Source: JACRBR01 sp964371355
GTDB lineage: Bacteria > Chloroflexota > Dehalococcoidia > DSTF01 > JACRBR01
Reading direction: 5' to 3'
Length of the DNA stretch: 64,000 bases
Assembly (NCBI GenBank): GCA_964371355.1
Contig: CAYJMG010000018.1
Coordinates: forward strand, 1-64,000
Numbering within the stretch: position 1 is the stretch's first letter; every line of letters begins with the position of its first letter. Below the pieces are notes generated by a model. It searched no databases. It was not told the origin of the DNA and saw only the letters and a program-made list of their open reading frames with translations. This document shows, in pieces, positions 1-9,602 of this stretch. Position numbers and translations under genes: made by a program.

Positions 1-476
1 GGTAGCCCCGCCAACAAGTACGGACCGTGCCCCGCCAGTCTGGGCTGCACTACGAACTCGTACTCATCGATCAATCCCAGCTCCGCTAGCGCCATCGGGA
101 GCTTCACGCCCCCCACGAACAGTCCCTTACCCGGCTCTTCCTTCAGCCGTTGGACGGCCTTCCCCAGATCCCCTCGCACGAGTTCGGCGTTCCAGTCGAC
201 CCGATCCAGGGTGCTCGACACGACGTATTTCTTTGCCGCGTCGATCGTCCGGGCGAATGGCTCCATCCAGTCGGCCATCCAATCAGGCAGCCCTCCCGTC
301 GCTGGCAGCCGCCACGCCGCCTCCATCATCTCGTAGGTGACTCGGCCGAAGAGCAGGGCATCCGCCTGCGCGAGATTCGCGGCCCAGTAACGATGCAATT
401 CTTCGGACGCCGACCCTGCTCGATGATCGCAGCACCCGTCCAGTGTGATGTTGATGGAATACCGAAGGGGTCGCAT
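1..476 (-). CDS. Dihydrofolate reductase family protein (RibD C-terminal domain), 3' end outside window
   Basis: The reverse strand reads open from an ATG at 476 to the window edge, about 158 residues without the C-terminus. It opens MRPLRYSINITLDG, with LFGRVTYEMM near residue 45 and KYVVSSTLDRVDWN near residue 80; a glycine-rich FVGGVKLP stretch follows near residue 120. This order is typical of the standalone RibD C-terminal/DHFR-like reductases (YwjB/YyaP type), which bind NADPH. The substrate of such standalone proteins is usually unknown. It is transcribed away from purD, so about 130 bp of shared upstream DNA lies between them. Family assignment is solid; the specific reaction is not. 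Confidence 0.8.
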   Translation of the reverse strand, partial: MRPLRYSINITLDGCCDHRAGSASEELHRYWAANLAQADALLFGRVTYEMMEAAWRLPATGGLPDWMADWMEPFARTIDAAKKYVVSSTLDRVDWNAELVRGDLGKAVQRLKEEPGKGLFVGGVKLPMALAELGLIDEYEFVVQPRLAGHGPYLLAGL

Positions 477-605
477 TGCGTGTACGCTCCCTCCCTCGCC
501 GTGGGATGCTCGCGCTAACTGCAGGAAACGGCGAGAATACCGCCAAATGGGGCACAACAGCAAGGGTTGGCCCGCTTCAGGCGAAGACTCTGAAGACTGA
601 CAACT

Positions 606-1931
<1,326 letters not shown>

Positions 1932-1975
1932 TTCACCGCAGAGGCGCGGAGGACGCAGAGCTTCCTGGGGGGCTT

Positions 1976-2434
1976 ATGGCGGCACTGGTAGCCGTACTCA
2001 TGGGGTCGAAGTCGGACCTGGACGTCATGCAGACGTGCATGGAGACGCTGGCGTCGTTCGGGATCGAGCATGAGGTACAGGTGATGTCGGCGCACCGCAC
2101 GCCGGACAAGGTGCGCGAGTACGTGTCGTCGGCGCGGGAGCGCGGCATCGAGGTCATCATCGCTGCGGCCGGGGGTGCGGCGGCGCTGCCGGGCGTGTGC
2201 AAGTCGTACACGCCGCTGCCGGTGATTGGCGTGCCGCTGGCGTCGTCGGAGCTGAAGGGCGTGGACGCGCTGTACAGCATCGTGCAGATGCCGCCGGGGA
2301 TGCCGGTCGCGACGGTGGCGGTGGGCTCGTGGGGCGCGCGGAACGCCGCGTGCCTGGCGGCGGAGATCCTGTCGCTGTCGCACGCGGAGGTGCGGGCGAA
2401 GTACGATGCGTACCGGGCGAGTCTGGGTGGGTAG
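1976..2434 (+). CDS. purE: N5-carboxyaminoimidazole ribonucleotide mutase
   Basis: This 152-residue PurE interconverts N5-CAIR and CAIR in purine synthesis. The ATG at 1976 gives MAALVAVLMGSKSDLDVM, the usual start with the MGSKSD substrate-binding loop. VMSAHRTPDKV (near 39-49) and an AAAGGAAALPGV segment (near 68-79) complete the family pattern. It lies 44 bp downstream of purD, so co-transcription is likely. No purK is seen here, so whether the organism uses the PurK route cannot be told from this window. The stop codon is the first unit of a heptamer array. Confidence 0.95.
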   Translation: MAALVAVLMGSKSDLDVMQTCMETLASFGIEHEVQVMSAHRTPDKVREYVSSARERGIEVIIAAAGGAAALPGVCKSYTPLPVIGVPLASSELKGVDALYSIVQMPPGMPVATVAVGSWGARNAACLAAEILSLSHAEVRAKYDAYRASLGG

Positions 2435-2459
2435 TCGCTAGGCGTTGGTCGTTACTGGG
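2432..2459 (+). repeat. Degenerate heptamer array starting at the purE stop codon
   Basis: Four 7-nt units run in register from the TAG stop: TAGTCGC, TAGGCGT, TGGTCGT, TACTGGG. The array lies in the tail-to-tail gap with the frameshifted lipoprotein gene. It belongs to the group of 7/8-nt period arrays found throughout the window. Confidence 0.55.
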
Positions 2460-3680
2460 TGGTGGCCAACTCACCGGGTGGAGTGGATTGCTGCCACGTT
2501 TTCCCGCCGTCGAGTGTGCGGAAAAGATTCCCGGGCGTCCCGTTGTCGCGTGAGACAATCATCCAACCGTGCATCGCATCGACAAACTCGGGTGGCTCAA
2601 ATCGCCAGAACGGGGGGCCATCGGGTGCCTCCAGCGGCACTTCTTGCCAAGTTAGTCCACCGTCCACAGTCGTGAAGATGCCACCCTCGCCGTTATCCCA
2701 GCTCGTAGTGATCCATCCCCGTGACTCGTCGAGGAATGTGATGCCCGTGATGATCCTCTTGATCGCGACGCGGGCCTCTACATGGATCCAGGTCGACCCG
2801 CCGTCGATAGAACTAAACAGGTCGGCGTCGCTCTCTTGCCCACACAACAAGTAGCCCACGTCGGCGTTAACGAAGCTCACCCAAGAAATCACGGGAGGTT
2901 CCGCGCCGCAGGGAGGGTATGGCAGTTCTACCCACGTTCGCCCCCGTCAACAGTACGCTCGAGGCGATATGGCGCTGTGCGCCAACCGTGCAATGCGTCC
3001 ACAACGGAGTAACTTTCAAAGTCGTTTCCGTAGGGCTCAGTCGATTGCCATATTGGAGTCCAACTACGGCCGCCGTCTGACGATTCGAGAATGCTGGCGT
3101 CGTTGTATGGTCCGGATGCGATCCAACCGTGTGAGTCATTCGTGAAACCGAACCGGGGCGGGAACGCATACTTAAGCCGAAGCTCCGCGATCTGAATCCA
3201 ACTATCTCCCGCGTCGTTTGTCTCCCAAAGTTCATGCAGAGACGTTTCGCCATCTCCATGGACCGTCACGATCGCCCAACCGTGGGTTCGGCTCACAAAC
3301 GAGACGGAATCTACAGGTGTGATGAGATCGGTTTCGCTCACCCAGCCAACGCCCTCGACCTCGTAGTACGGGAAGTCTTCGCCATTGTCGAATGGGCCGC
3401 CCAAGATTCGACCAACAACGTTCGGCTTGGAACACCGCTTCCCTCCGCTGTAGTACTGCGCTGGCGGCGCGTGAAAGACCCTGCAGCCTCGCAGCCTCAC
3501 CCAGTCTCCCGGCGCAAGCCACGTGCTGAAATCGGGATCGGAGGTTGGCACAGAGATGGCACCCCGCGGGGTCTCAGTACGAACCACCAAGTTACGAGGC
3601 TGTTCGTCACTGCAGGCACCGATTAGAATCGCGATCCCTGCTAGGCAGATTGAGGCGGCGGCGAGCTTCATCGAGGCCAA
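2452..3680 (-). pseudogene. Secreted lipoprotein with YCF48/BNR-type repeats, broken by a frameshift
   Basis: Two reading frames together make one protein of about 409 residues. The first (3680 to 2928) starts with a lipobox signal peptide, ICLAGIAILIGACSDE, so the mature protein would be lipid-anchored outside the membrane. The second (to 2452) continues it. Repeats of the form D-G-G-x-(T/S)-W followed by HGW or RGW motifs occur on both sides of the break, as in YCF48/sortilin-like beta-propellers. At about 2936 the frame ends in DGGERG-stop. One extra G in the adjacent run of five Gs would give DGG-RTWVELPYPP and join the frames. It is either a true homopolymer-slip pseudogene or a sequencing error. 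Binding partner unknown. Confidence 0.75.
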
Positions 3681-3775
3681 GTCTAGCTCAGCTCCGGCAA
3701 ATCATGCGTTCGTCCGAACGGTTGCGTTTGGTTAGACTGCGCCGTGAACACCCCCTGTTCTTCTTATGTTGAACC

Positions 3776-3796
3776 GCGCGGGCTGAAAGCCCGCGC
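3776..3796. repeat. Palindromic hairpin (GCGCGGGCT / AGCCCGCGC)
   Basis: A perfect 9-bp inverted repeat with a GAA loop lies about 67 bp upstream of purB. It resembles hairpins at 13009, 31114, 46393 and 53644 that share a TTCA/TGAA-type loop. Role unknown; a REP-like intergenic element or weak terminator is possible. Confidence 0.6.
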
Positions 3797-3862
3797 TGCG
3801 AGATGCCCGTGAGCGTTGCGTCCTCTGGGTGTCTGCGGTGCGATGAAACCGGAGCCGGCACG

Positions 3863-5155
3863 ATGATCGAACGCTATTCCCGGCCGCAGATGGCCGGCAT
3901 CTGGACCGACGCGGGGAAGCTGGACCGGTGGCTGCGGGTCGAGGTGGCCGTCGTCGATGCGTGGGCGGACGCGGGGCGGGTGCCGCGTGAAGACGCCGAG
4001 AAGGTGCGCGGCGCGCGGTACGTGCTCGATGACGTGGCGCGGTACCAGGCGGAGACGCACCACGACGTGACCGCGTTCCTGAAGTCGGTCGCGGACTCGC
4101 TGGGGCCGGAGGGGCGCTGGGTGCACCTGGGCCTCACGTCGCAGGACGTGTGGGACACGGCGACGGCGCTGCAGCTCGTGGACTCGGCGACGCTGCTGGA
4201 AGAGAACCTGCACGCGCTGCGCGAGGTGCTGGAGCAGCGAGCGCTGGAGTTCAAGGACACGCTGTGCATCGGCCGGACGCACGGCGTGCACGCGGAGCCG
4301 ACGACGTTCGGACTGAAGCTGGCAGGCTGGGTGGCGGAGGTCCGGCGGGCGCAGGGCCGGCTGGCCGAGGCGAAGGCGGGAATCTCCTACGGGAAGATCA
4401 GCGGCGCCGTGGGCACGCACGCGACGGTGCCGCCGGACGTCGAGGAGAAGGTCTGCCAGCACCTGGGGCTGTACCCGGAGCCCGTGAGCACGCAGGTGGT
4501 GCCGCGCGACCGTCACGCCTACTTCGTGGCGACGCTGGCCCTCATCGCGGCGTCGCTGGAGCGGATGGCACAGGAGATCCGGCACCTGCAGCGCACGGAG
4601 GTGCTGGAGGCGGAGGAGCCGTTCGCCGAGGGCCAGACGGGGTCGAGCGCGATGCCGCACAAGCGCAACCCGGAGCTGTGCGAGCGGATCTGCGGGCTGG
4701 CACGCGTCGTACGCGGCTACGCGATGACGTCATTCGAGAACGTGGCGCTGTGGCACGAGCGCGACATCTCGCACTCGTCGACGGAGCGGATCACGCTGCC
4801 GGACTCGTGCATCCTGCTGGACTACATGCTCGACATGTTCACGGGCATCATGCGCGGACTGAACGTGTACCCGCAGCGGATGCGGGAGAACCTGGAGCTG
4901 ACGCAGGGGCTCGTGTTCTCGCAGCGGGTGCTGTTGGCGCTGATCGAGACGGGGCTGTCGCGGCAGGACGCGTACGCGATCGTGCAGCGGAACTCGATGG
5001 CGGCGTGGAAGGAGCGGCGGCCGTTCCGGGGCCTGCTAGATGCGGACGCCGACGTCACGTCACGGCTGGACGCACGGAAGCTGGACGAGATCTTCGACTA
5101 CGGCGTGTACACGGCGCACGTGGACGACAGCTTCCGGCGGCTGGGCCTGCTTTAG
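3863..5155 (+). CDS. purB: Adenylosuccinate lyase
   Basis: This 430-residue enzyme cleaves adenylosuccinate and SAICAR, serving both IMP and AMP synthesis. The chosen ATG at 3863 gives MIERYSRPQMAGIW, the standard N-terminus; an in-frame ATG 60 bp upstream would add an unconserved stretch. The fumarase/aspartase superfamily signature GSSAMPHKRNPELCE sits near residues 259-273. THGVHAEPTTFG (near 138-149) and TSQDVWDTATALQL (near 92-105) carry catalytic and substrate-binding residues. It continues the purine set, separated from purE by the inverted lipoprotein gene. Confidence 0.95.
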   Translation: MIERYSRPQMAGIWTDAGKLDRWLRVEVAVVDAWADAGRVPREDAEKVRGARYVLDDVARYQAETHHDVTAFLKSVADSLGPEGRWVHLGLTSQDVWDTATALQLVDSATLLEENLHALREVLEQRALEFKDTLCIGRTHGVHAEPTTFGLKLAGWVAEVRRAQGRLAEAKAGISYGKISGAVGTHATVPPDVEEKVCQHLGLYPEPVSTQVVPRDRHAYFVATLALIAASLERMAQEIRHLQRTEVLEAEEPFAEGQTGSSAMPHKRNPELCERICGLARVVRGYAMTSFENVALWHERDISHSSTERITLPDSCILLDYMLDMFTGIMRGLNVYPQRMRENLELTQGLVFSQRVLLALIETGLSRQDAYAIVQRNSMAAWKERRPFRGLLDADADVTSRLDARKLDEIFDYGVYTAHVDDSFRRLGLL

Positions 5156-5195
5156 GTTTGAGGCCGTTGACGACTGGACTTAGGACCTTTGCAGG

Positions 5196-6032
5196 TTGGG
5201 CAGCACCTTGATTCAACCGCCGGAGACAAAGCCGCTGCGAGGCACGCACGATCTCGGCGAGATCGTCGGGTACTCCTACCGGCTGTACCTGAGGGACTTC
5301 GTGCCGCTGTTCCTGCTGGCGCTGCTGACGGCGCCGCTGCAACTGCTCTCGGGCGTGATCTCGCAGAGCTCGGACTCGGAGGGGGCTCAGCTTGCAGCGC
5401 AGTACTTGATCTTCCCGCAGGCGTTTGTGTCGTTGATCGTCGCCGGAGCGCTGATCCACGCGATCCACACCAGCACCGGCGGCGAGCGTCCGGCGTTTAA
5501 CGCCTCGCTGGACGCGGCATTCGAGCGTTTCGGGCCGATCCTGCGGACGGGATTGCTACTGTTCGGGCTGGCGCTGGCGTCGATCCTGGCGGGGCCGTTC
5601 CTCGGCATCTACTGGCTGTTCAACGGGCGGGCGACGATCGACGGACGGCGGGACTGGTGGCTGGGGTGGGTCCCGCTGGCGCTCGTGTTTTACCTTGCGG
5701 TGCGCTGGGGTCTGCAGGCGCAAGCGGTGATGATCGACAGGAGGGAGAACTGGGCGGCACTCGACGAGAGTGCGGGCCTGGTGCGGGGCCAGTGGTGGCG
5801 GGTGCTGGGCATCACCCTCGTCGTGTCGCTGATCGTCGTCGGCCCTAGCGCGCTGGCCACGGCAGCGGAGGAAGTGCTGTCTCCCCTCGCCTCGTCGGCC
5901 ATCATCAGCGCCGTATCCGCGCTGGTGACTCCGTTCGTCGTGATCGCGCAGACCTTGCTGTACTACGACCTGAAGTCGCGGCAGGCGCCGGCCGCCGCGC
6001 GTGAGCCAGACCGCGAGGAGACAGCGGACTGA
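5196..6032 (+). CDS. Multi-pass membrane protein, glycerophosphodiesterase-membrane-domain-like
   Basis: A 278-residue integral membrane protein with about six hydrophobic segments, separated by short polar loops. The N-terminal GEIVGYSYRLYLRDFVPLF and the central AVMIDRRENWAALDESAGLVRGQWWRVLG-type pattern (shown only in part here) are typical of uncharacterised proteins related to the glycerophosphoryl diester phosphodiesterase membrane domain. The likely start is TTG at 5196, with only a weak GCAGG upstream. It follows purB by 40 bp. Its TGA overlaps what looks like the remnant of the original purC start. Function unknown; a membrane-organising role is only inference. Confidence 0.65.
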   Translation: MGSTLIQPPETKPLRGTHDLGEIVGYSYRLYLRDFVPLFLLALLTAPLQLLSGVISQSSDSEGAQLAAQYLIFPQAFVSLIVAGALIHAIHTSTGGERPAFNASLDAAFERFGPILRTGLLLFGLALASILAGPFLGIYWLFNGRATIDGRRDWWLGWVPLALVFYLAVRWGLQAQAVMIDRRENWAALDESAGLVRGQWWRVLGITLVVSLIVVGPSALATAAEEVLSPLASSAIISAVSALVTPFVVIAQTLLYYDLKSRQAPAAAREPDREETAD

Positions 6033-6038
6033 CTGCGG

Positions 6039-6069
6039 TACTGCTGGAATCGACGCTGCCGAACCCGAC
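6039..6069 (+). repeat. 31-bp direct repeat, copy 1: remnant of the purC 5' end
   Basis: These 31 bases are identical to 6845-6875 inside purC. In frame they read V-L-L-E-S-T-L-P-N-P, the first residues of PurC, immediately after the preceding membrane-protein gene. The match ends abruptly and the next codons do not continue PurC. I read it as the original purC start, separated from the rest of the gene by inserted DNA. Confidence 0.7.
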
Positions 6070-6223
6070 TCACCCGCACCTGTCCGCTCGGCCGCCCCCC
6101 TATGGTGCCTCTCGGCGGAGGCCATCGCCCGCGCGTTCCGGCGCCAGTAGATCCGCTGACTTTGACGAATAAACAGATATCTGCCTATTGACACCACGGA
6201 GGCCCGGCCGCACACTAGACCGC

Positions 6224-6589
6224 ATGAGGCGGAGGGCCAACACGCTCGTCCCACTTGAAGTGGCGATTCTTGAAGGATCCGTCGAGTTCGTTCGAGCCGG
6301 CGAGGGCGAGTTCCACGGCTACGCGATGGCGAGGGTGCTACGGGATGAGGCGGGAGCCCGCCAGCTCACTGGTCACGGAACCCTGTACCGGGCGCTGGAG
6401 CGTCTGGAAAAGCTGGGGTTCCTGGCGAGCCGGTGGGAGGATCCGGCCGTCGCCGCCGGCGAGCAGCGTCCCGTGCGGCGGCTGTACCGCCTCACTGCCA
6501 CCGGCCAGCAAGCGTACGAGGCCACGGTTGAGGCAACGCCAGCCGAGACGAGCAGGGGGTCGTTGAAGAAAGGGCTGGCGTCATCGTGA
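6224..6589 (+). CDS. PadR-family transcriptional regulator
   Basis: A 121-residue winged-helix regulator from the ATG at 6224 (MRRRANTLVPLEVAILEG). The PadR pattern is clear: HGYAMARVL near residue 28, GTLYRALERLEKLGFL near 49-64, then RRLYRLTATGQQAYE near 85-99. PadR proteins usually repress a neighbouring gene. The next ORF begins at 6586 with a GTGA overlap, the usual PadR/partner arrangement, but that partner is truncated into purC. The block looks foreign to the purine operon, since a duplicated purC start flanks it. Confidence 0.85.
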   Translation: MRRRANTLVPLEVAILEGSVEFVRAGEGEFHGYAMARVLRDEAGARQLTGHGTLYRALERLEKLGFLASRWEDPAVAAGEQRPVRRLYRLTATGQQAYEATVEATPAETSRGSLKKGLASS

Positions 6590-6834
6590 GCGCGTGGACG
6601 TCCGCCGCCTCAAGCCTTACCCGGGCCTGGGTGGCGACTTACACGCTCGGCCTCGCATCAACTGTCCGCGAGTCGCGGCGGCGTGAGATCGCGTCTGACC
6701 TTTGGGAGCACCAGCACGACGCCGCGCGAGAGGGCTCCGGTCCGCTCGGCACCGCGCTGCACATCATCAGCCGGACGTTGCGTGGTTTGCCCGCGGACGT
6801 GTTCTGGCGCATCAACGTGGAGGGACGGCCAAGG
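6586..6834 (+). pseudogene. Truncated PadR-partner gene, reading in frame into purC
   Basis: About 83 codons start from a GTG that overlaps the padR stop. The peptide has the pattern of PadR-operon membrane proteins: RAWVATYTLGLASTVRESRR, then EIASDLWEHQHDA, then GLPADVFWRINV. In such proteins membrane helices should follow. Here the frame runs directly into MTSILLES, the start of PurC, so the membrane part is missing. A 378-residue fusion could be made by readthrough, but purC has its own ATG with AAGG just upstream, so separate translation is likelier. Confidence 0.65.
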
Positions 6835-7722
6835 ATGACATCCATACTGCTGGAATCGACGCTGCCGAACCCGACCTATCGCGGGAAGGTCCGCGACACG
6901 TACGACCTGGGCGACCGGATGCTGATCGTGGCGACAGACCGCATCTCGGCGTTCGACGTGGTCCTGCCGACCGGCATCCCCGACAAAGGCAAGGTCTTGT
7001 CGCAGATGTCGGCCTGGTGGTTCGACCGCACGAAGGATGTCGTGCCGAATCATCTGACCCGCATGGCGGACGGGACGGCGGCCGACGAGCTGCCGTTCGA
7101 CCTGCCGCCGGAGCTGATCGGCCGGACGACGATCGCACGGAAGGCCAAGCGCGTCGACGTGGAGTGCATCGTGCGCGGGTACATCACGGGCTCGGCGTGG
7201 GCCGAGTACCAGAAGTGGGGCACCGTAAACGGCGTGCGGCTGGAGAAAGGCATCGTCGAGAGCCAGCAGCTCCCGGAGCCGATGTTCACGCCGACGACGA
7301 AGGCCGAAGAGGGCCACGACGAGCCCATGACGTTCAGCGACCTGATCCAGGAGGTGGGGCCGCAGGACGCGCAGGTGCTGCGCCTGCGGTCGATCGCGCT
7401 TTACAACTTCGCGGCTGCGTACGCCCGCGAGCGTGGCATCATCATCGCCGACACGAAGTTCGAGTTCGGGTACATCGACGGCGAGCTGACCGTCATCGAC
7501 GAGATCCTGACGCCGGATAGCAGCCGGTTCTGGGACGCGGCGACGTATGAGGCGGGGAAGCCGCAGCCGTCGTTCGACAAGCAGTACGTCCGCGACTGGC
7601 TGGCGCAGAGTGGCTGGAACAAAGAGCCGCCCGCGCCCGAGCTGCCGGCGGATATCGTGCAGGGCACGTCGGACCGCTACCGGGAAGCGTTCCGGCGGCT
7701 GACCGGCCTCGAAGTGCGGTAG
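6835..7722 (+). CDS. purC: Phosphoribosylaminoimidazole-succinocarboxamide synthase (SAICAR synthetase)
   Basis: This 295-residue enzyme joins CAIR and aspartate with ATP. Start chosen at the ATG 6835, giving MTSILLESTLPNPTYRGKVRDTYDLG. The GKVRDTYDLGD loop and DRISAFDVVLP (near residues 37-47) are PurC hallmarks. VDVECIVRGYITGSAW lies near 103-118 and IADTKFEFGYIDGELTVIDE near 204-223. The length fits the longer eukaryote/actinobacterial-like PurC class. Upstream is the truncated PadR-partner gene, in frame. A 31-bp copy of codons 4-14 lies 806 bp upstream, so the gene's start has been rebuilt after an insertion. Confidence 0.93.
   Translation: MTSILLESTLPNPTYRGKVRDTYDLGDRMLIVATDRISAFDVVLPTGIPDKGKVLSQMSAWWFDRTKDVVPNHLTRMADGTAADELPFDLPPELIGRTTIARKAKRVDVECIVRGYITGSAWAEYQKWGTVNGVRLEKGIVESQQLPEPMFTPTTKAEEGHDEPMTFSDLIQEVGPQDAQVLRLRSIALYNFAAAYARERGIIIADTKFEFGYIDGELTVIDEILTPDSSRFWDAATYEAGKPQPSFDKQYVRDWLAQSGWNKEPPAPELPADIVQGTSDRYREAFRRLTGLEVR
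6845..6875 (+). repeat. 31-bp direct repeat, copy 2 (within purC)
   Basis: Identical to 6039-6069. The two copies bracket padR and its truncated partner (about 775 bp). This is the copy in the functional purC frame. Confidence 0.75.
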
Positions 7723-7754
7723 CTGGCAGCGATTAGCTGTTGGCTGTCCGCTAT
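7720..7754 (+). repeat. Degenerate heptamer array starting at the purC stop codon
   Basis: Five 7-nt units in register from the TAG stop: TAGCTGG, CAGCGAT, TAGCTGT, TGGCTGT, CCGCTAT. It fills the gap between purC and the convergent small membrane gene and overlaps the latter's stop. The purS stop at 8468 begins a shorter run of the same kind (TAGCGCT, TAGCCGG). Confidence 0.5.
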
Positions 7755-7996
7755 TTCTTCTCGAGCTTCTCGAGGCGCGCGAAGATGTCGTAGTCGACGG
7801 TTACGTGATCGAGGACGGCGGCGGCAACGATGCCGACGGCGAGCACGATGCCGCCCACCCACGCGAGCCAGTCTGTATCGCCGGTCGCGCCTATCGTGAG
7901 GGCGATCGCGCCGGCGCCGGCGATCAGTGCGGCGAGCGCGGGGGGCGCGTGGCCTTCCTCGCCGTGGGTGATGGCGTTGATGAGCGTCCTGAGCAT
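7751..7996 (-). CDS. Small two-helix membrane protein
   Basis: An 81-residue protein from the ATG at 7996, opening MLRTLINAITHGEEGHAPP. Two hydrophobic segments follow (about 19-37 and 44-63). A charged C-terminus ends FARLEKLEKK and may form a short coiled coil. It is convergent with purC and divergent from purS. I do not recognise the family. The coding reading is supported by the amphipathic tail and by GGAG just upstream of the start. Confidence 0.6.
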   Translation of the reverse strand: MLRTLINAITHGEEGHAPPALAALIAGAGAIALTIGATGDTDWLAWVGGIVLAVGIVAAAVLDHVTVDYDIFARLEKLEKK

Positions 7997-8206
7997 CGGC
8001 TCTCCTCCTCCTGCGCTTGCGTGGGTTTCGATCTTAAAGCGGGCATGCACGCGGCGTCCAGCCGAATTGTTGACATTACGGCCTCCGATGATGACCGGTC
8101 TGTCCGCGCGCGGCGAATTGGCCCGTATGCCGCTGGCCTGCCGCTGGTGACGCTGGAGTCCCACCGGAGGGCCTGTCTGTACGGAGTCGAGGCCGTTATC
8201 CTGCCG

Positions 8207-8470
8207 ATGATGTTCCTCGCCCGCGTCTACGTGACCCTCAAGCCGACCGTGAACGACCCGCCGGGGCTGACGATCAGGGGCGGGCTGCACTCGCTCGGGT
8301 TCTCGAGCGTGGAGTCGGTGCGGGCCGGAAAGTACATGGAGATCCGGCTCGATGCGTCGTCGCAGGGCGACGCGGAGGCGCGGGTGACCGAGATGTGCCG
8401 GAAGCTGCTGGCGAACCCGGTGATCGAGGACTTCCGGTTCACGGTCGAGGACTTGGTGGCGAGCGGTTAG
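8207..8470 (+). CDS. purS: Phosphoribosylformylglycinamidine synthase subunit PurS
   Basis: An 87-residue PurS, the small structural subunit that docks PurQ to PurL in the FGAM synthase complex. The pattern ARVYVTLKPTVNDPPGL, then LHSLGFSSVESVRAGKYMEI is characteristic. Two ATGs are adjacent (8207 and 8210) and either could start. PurQ and PurL would be expected next but the following gene is a methyltransferase, so they must lie elsewhere. This suggests the purine operon has been broken up. Confidence 0.9.
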   Translation: MMFLARVYVTLKPTVNDPPGLTIRGGLHSLGFSSVESVRAGKYMEIRLDASSQGDAEARVTEMCRKLLANPVIEDFRFTVEDLVASG

Positions 8471-8642
8471 CGCTTAGCCGGTGGTACGGGTCGCGCCGAT
8501 AGGCTGAGCAGGGTCGCACCTCAGCCGGGCCTGTCTCCGGAGGCGACTCTGCGATCGGCCACCCCTCTCCACGTCGTGGAAAGGGACTCAGCACGAAGAA
8601 GGATGCCAATCTCCGGACCTAGATCGCTGACCGCGCGAGTGT

Positions 8643-9428
8643 ATGGACCGAGAACAACTACGCAGGACGTTCGACAGCGTGGCGGAGCTATACGACCAGA
8701 AGCGGCCGTCGTATCCGCCGGCGCTCTTCGATGATCTTGTCGCGTTGTCGGGCATTCCCGCGCACGGGCGCGTGCTCGAGATCGGCTGCGGGACGGGGCA
8801 GGCGACGCTGCCGATGGCGGAGCGCGGGTATCGCATCACGGCCGTCGAGCTGGGCGGGAACCTTGCAGCCGTCGCGCGCCGCAACCTCGCAGGCTTCCCG
8901 GACGTCACAATCGAGAACGCCGACTTCGAGCAGTGGCGGCTACCGGACGAGCCGTTCGACCTGTTGATATCGTTCAACGCCTGGCACTGGCTTGATCCCG
9001 ATGTCGCGCTCTCTAAGGCTGCGGCCGCGCTCGGAGCCGGGGGCGCGTTCGGACTCATCGAAGGTGGGCACCCCGCTGGCGGTACGGAGCAGTTCTTCAT
9101 CGATATGCAGGAGTGCTACGAACAACACATGCCAGGCACACCGTCGGGGTTACGGCAGCAGCCGCCGGATGAGATAGCGCCGAACATGCGCGGGCTCGAT
9201 GCATCGCCACTGTTCGAGCCGCCCGCGCACCGGCGTTACCTTTGGGAACGCCACTTCACGACGGAGAGCTACCTCGGCGAGCTGAACACGTACTCGGGGC
9301 ATATCGCGTTATCGGAGGAGAATCGCCGCGCTCTGCTTGCTTGCATAGAGCACCTCATCGACACGAAGTACAGCGGGACAATCACGAAGATGTACCTGAC
9401 GGACCTGCTGGTGGCGCGCAAATGCTAG
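8643..9428 (+). CDS. Class I SAM-dependent methyltransferase
   Basis: A 261-residue methyltransferase starting MDREQLRRTFDSVAELYDQKRPSYP. Motif I, VLEIGCGTGQATL, lies near residues 41-53. The acidic end of motif II (AVELGG) follows near 67, and FDLLISFNAWHWLDP, the post-IV region, near 104-118. The N-terminal F-D-S-V-A-x-x-Y-D-x-x-R-P-x-Y-P pattern is common in small-molecule methyltransferases of this superfamily. Substrate unknown. It is convergent with the di-iron gene across a hairpin. Confidence 0.85.
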   Translation: MDREQLRRTFDSVAELYDQKRPSYPPALFDDLVALSGIPAHGRVLEIGCGTGQATLPMAERGYRITAVELGGNLAAVARRNLAGFPDVTIENADFEQWRLPDEPFDLLISFNAWHWLDPDVALSKAAAALGAGGAFGLIEGGHPAGGTEQFFIDMQECYEQHMPGTPSGLRQQPPDEIAPNMRGLDASPLFEPPAHRRYLWERHFTTESYLGELNTYSGHIALSEENRRALLACIEHLIDTKYSGTITKMYLTDLLVARKC

Positions 9429-9491
9429 TTCGTCGCGCAGTCGCGAAGTGGGCGACGGGGGAGGGATGAAGGAGGAAGGAGGATTCGGCCT

Positions 9492-9533
9492 CCATCGTCC
9501 ATCGTCCATCGTCCATCGTCCATCGTCCATCGT
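9492..9533. repeat. Six perfect CCATCGT heptamers
   Basis: Six exact tandem copies of CCATCGT, followed by one degenerate unit (CCTTCGG). It lies between the convergent methyltransferase and di-iron genes, just before a strong hairpin. It is the most regular of the heptamer arrays in the window and could vary in copy number. Confidence 0.9.
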
Positions 9534-9552
9534 CCTTCGGTCAGGAACACGA

Positions 9553-9581
9553 AGAAGCCCCGGTCGTGAACCGGGGCTTCT
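9553..9581. terminator. Bidirectional terminator-like hairpin
   Basis: An 11-bp perfect stem (AGAAGCCCCGG / CCGGGGCTTCT) with a 7-nt loop lies between convergent genes 8643-9428 and 9603-10688. There is no long T tract, so efficiency is uncertain. Confidence 0.65.
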
Positions 9582-9602
9582 CGATGCCGAGTGGGCGCGG
9601 GG

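Noticed and set aside
6039..6875. Insertion sequence or transposon
   Set aside because: The inserted DNA holds padR and a gene fragment but no transposase and no terminal inverted repeats. Only the 31-bp direct repeat is seen.
8471..8560. T-box riboswitch
   Set aside because: GGTGGTACGGGT resembles the T-box core, but the antiterminator partner, the specifier stem and a following synthetase or amino acid gene are missing.
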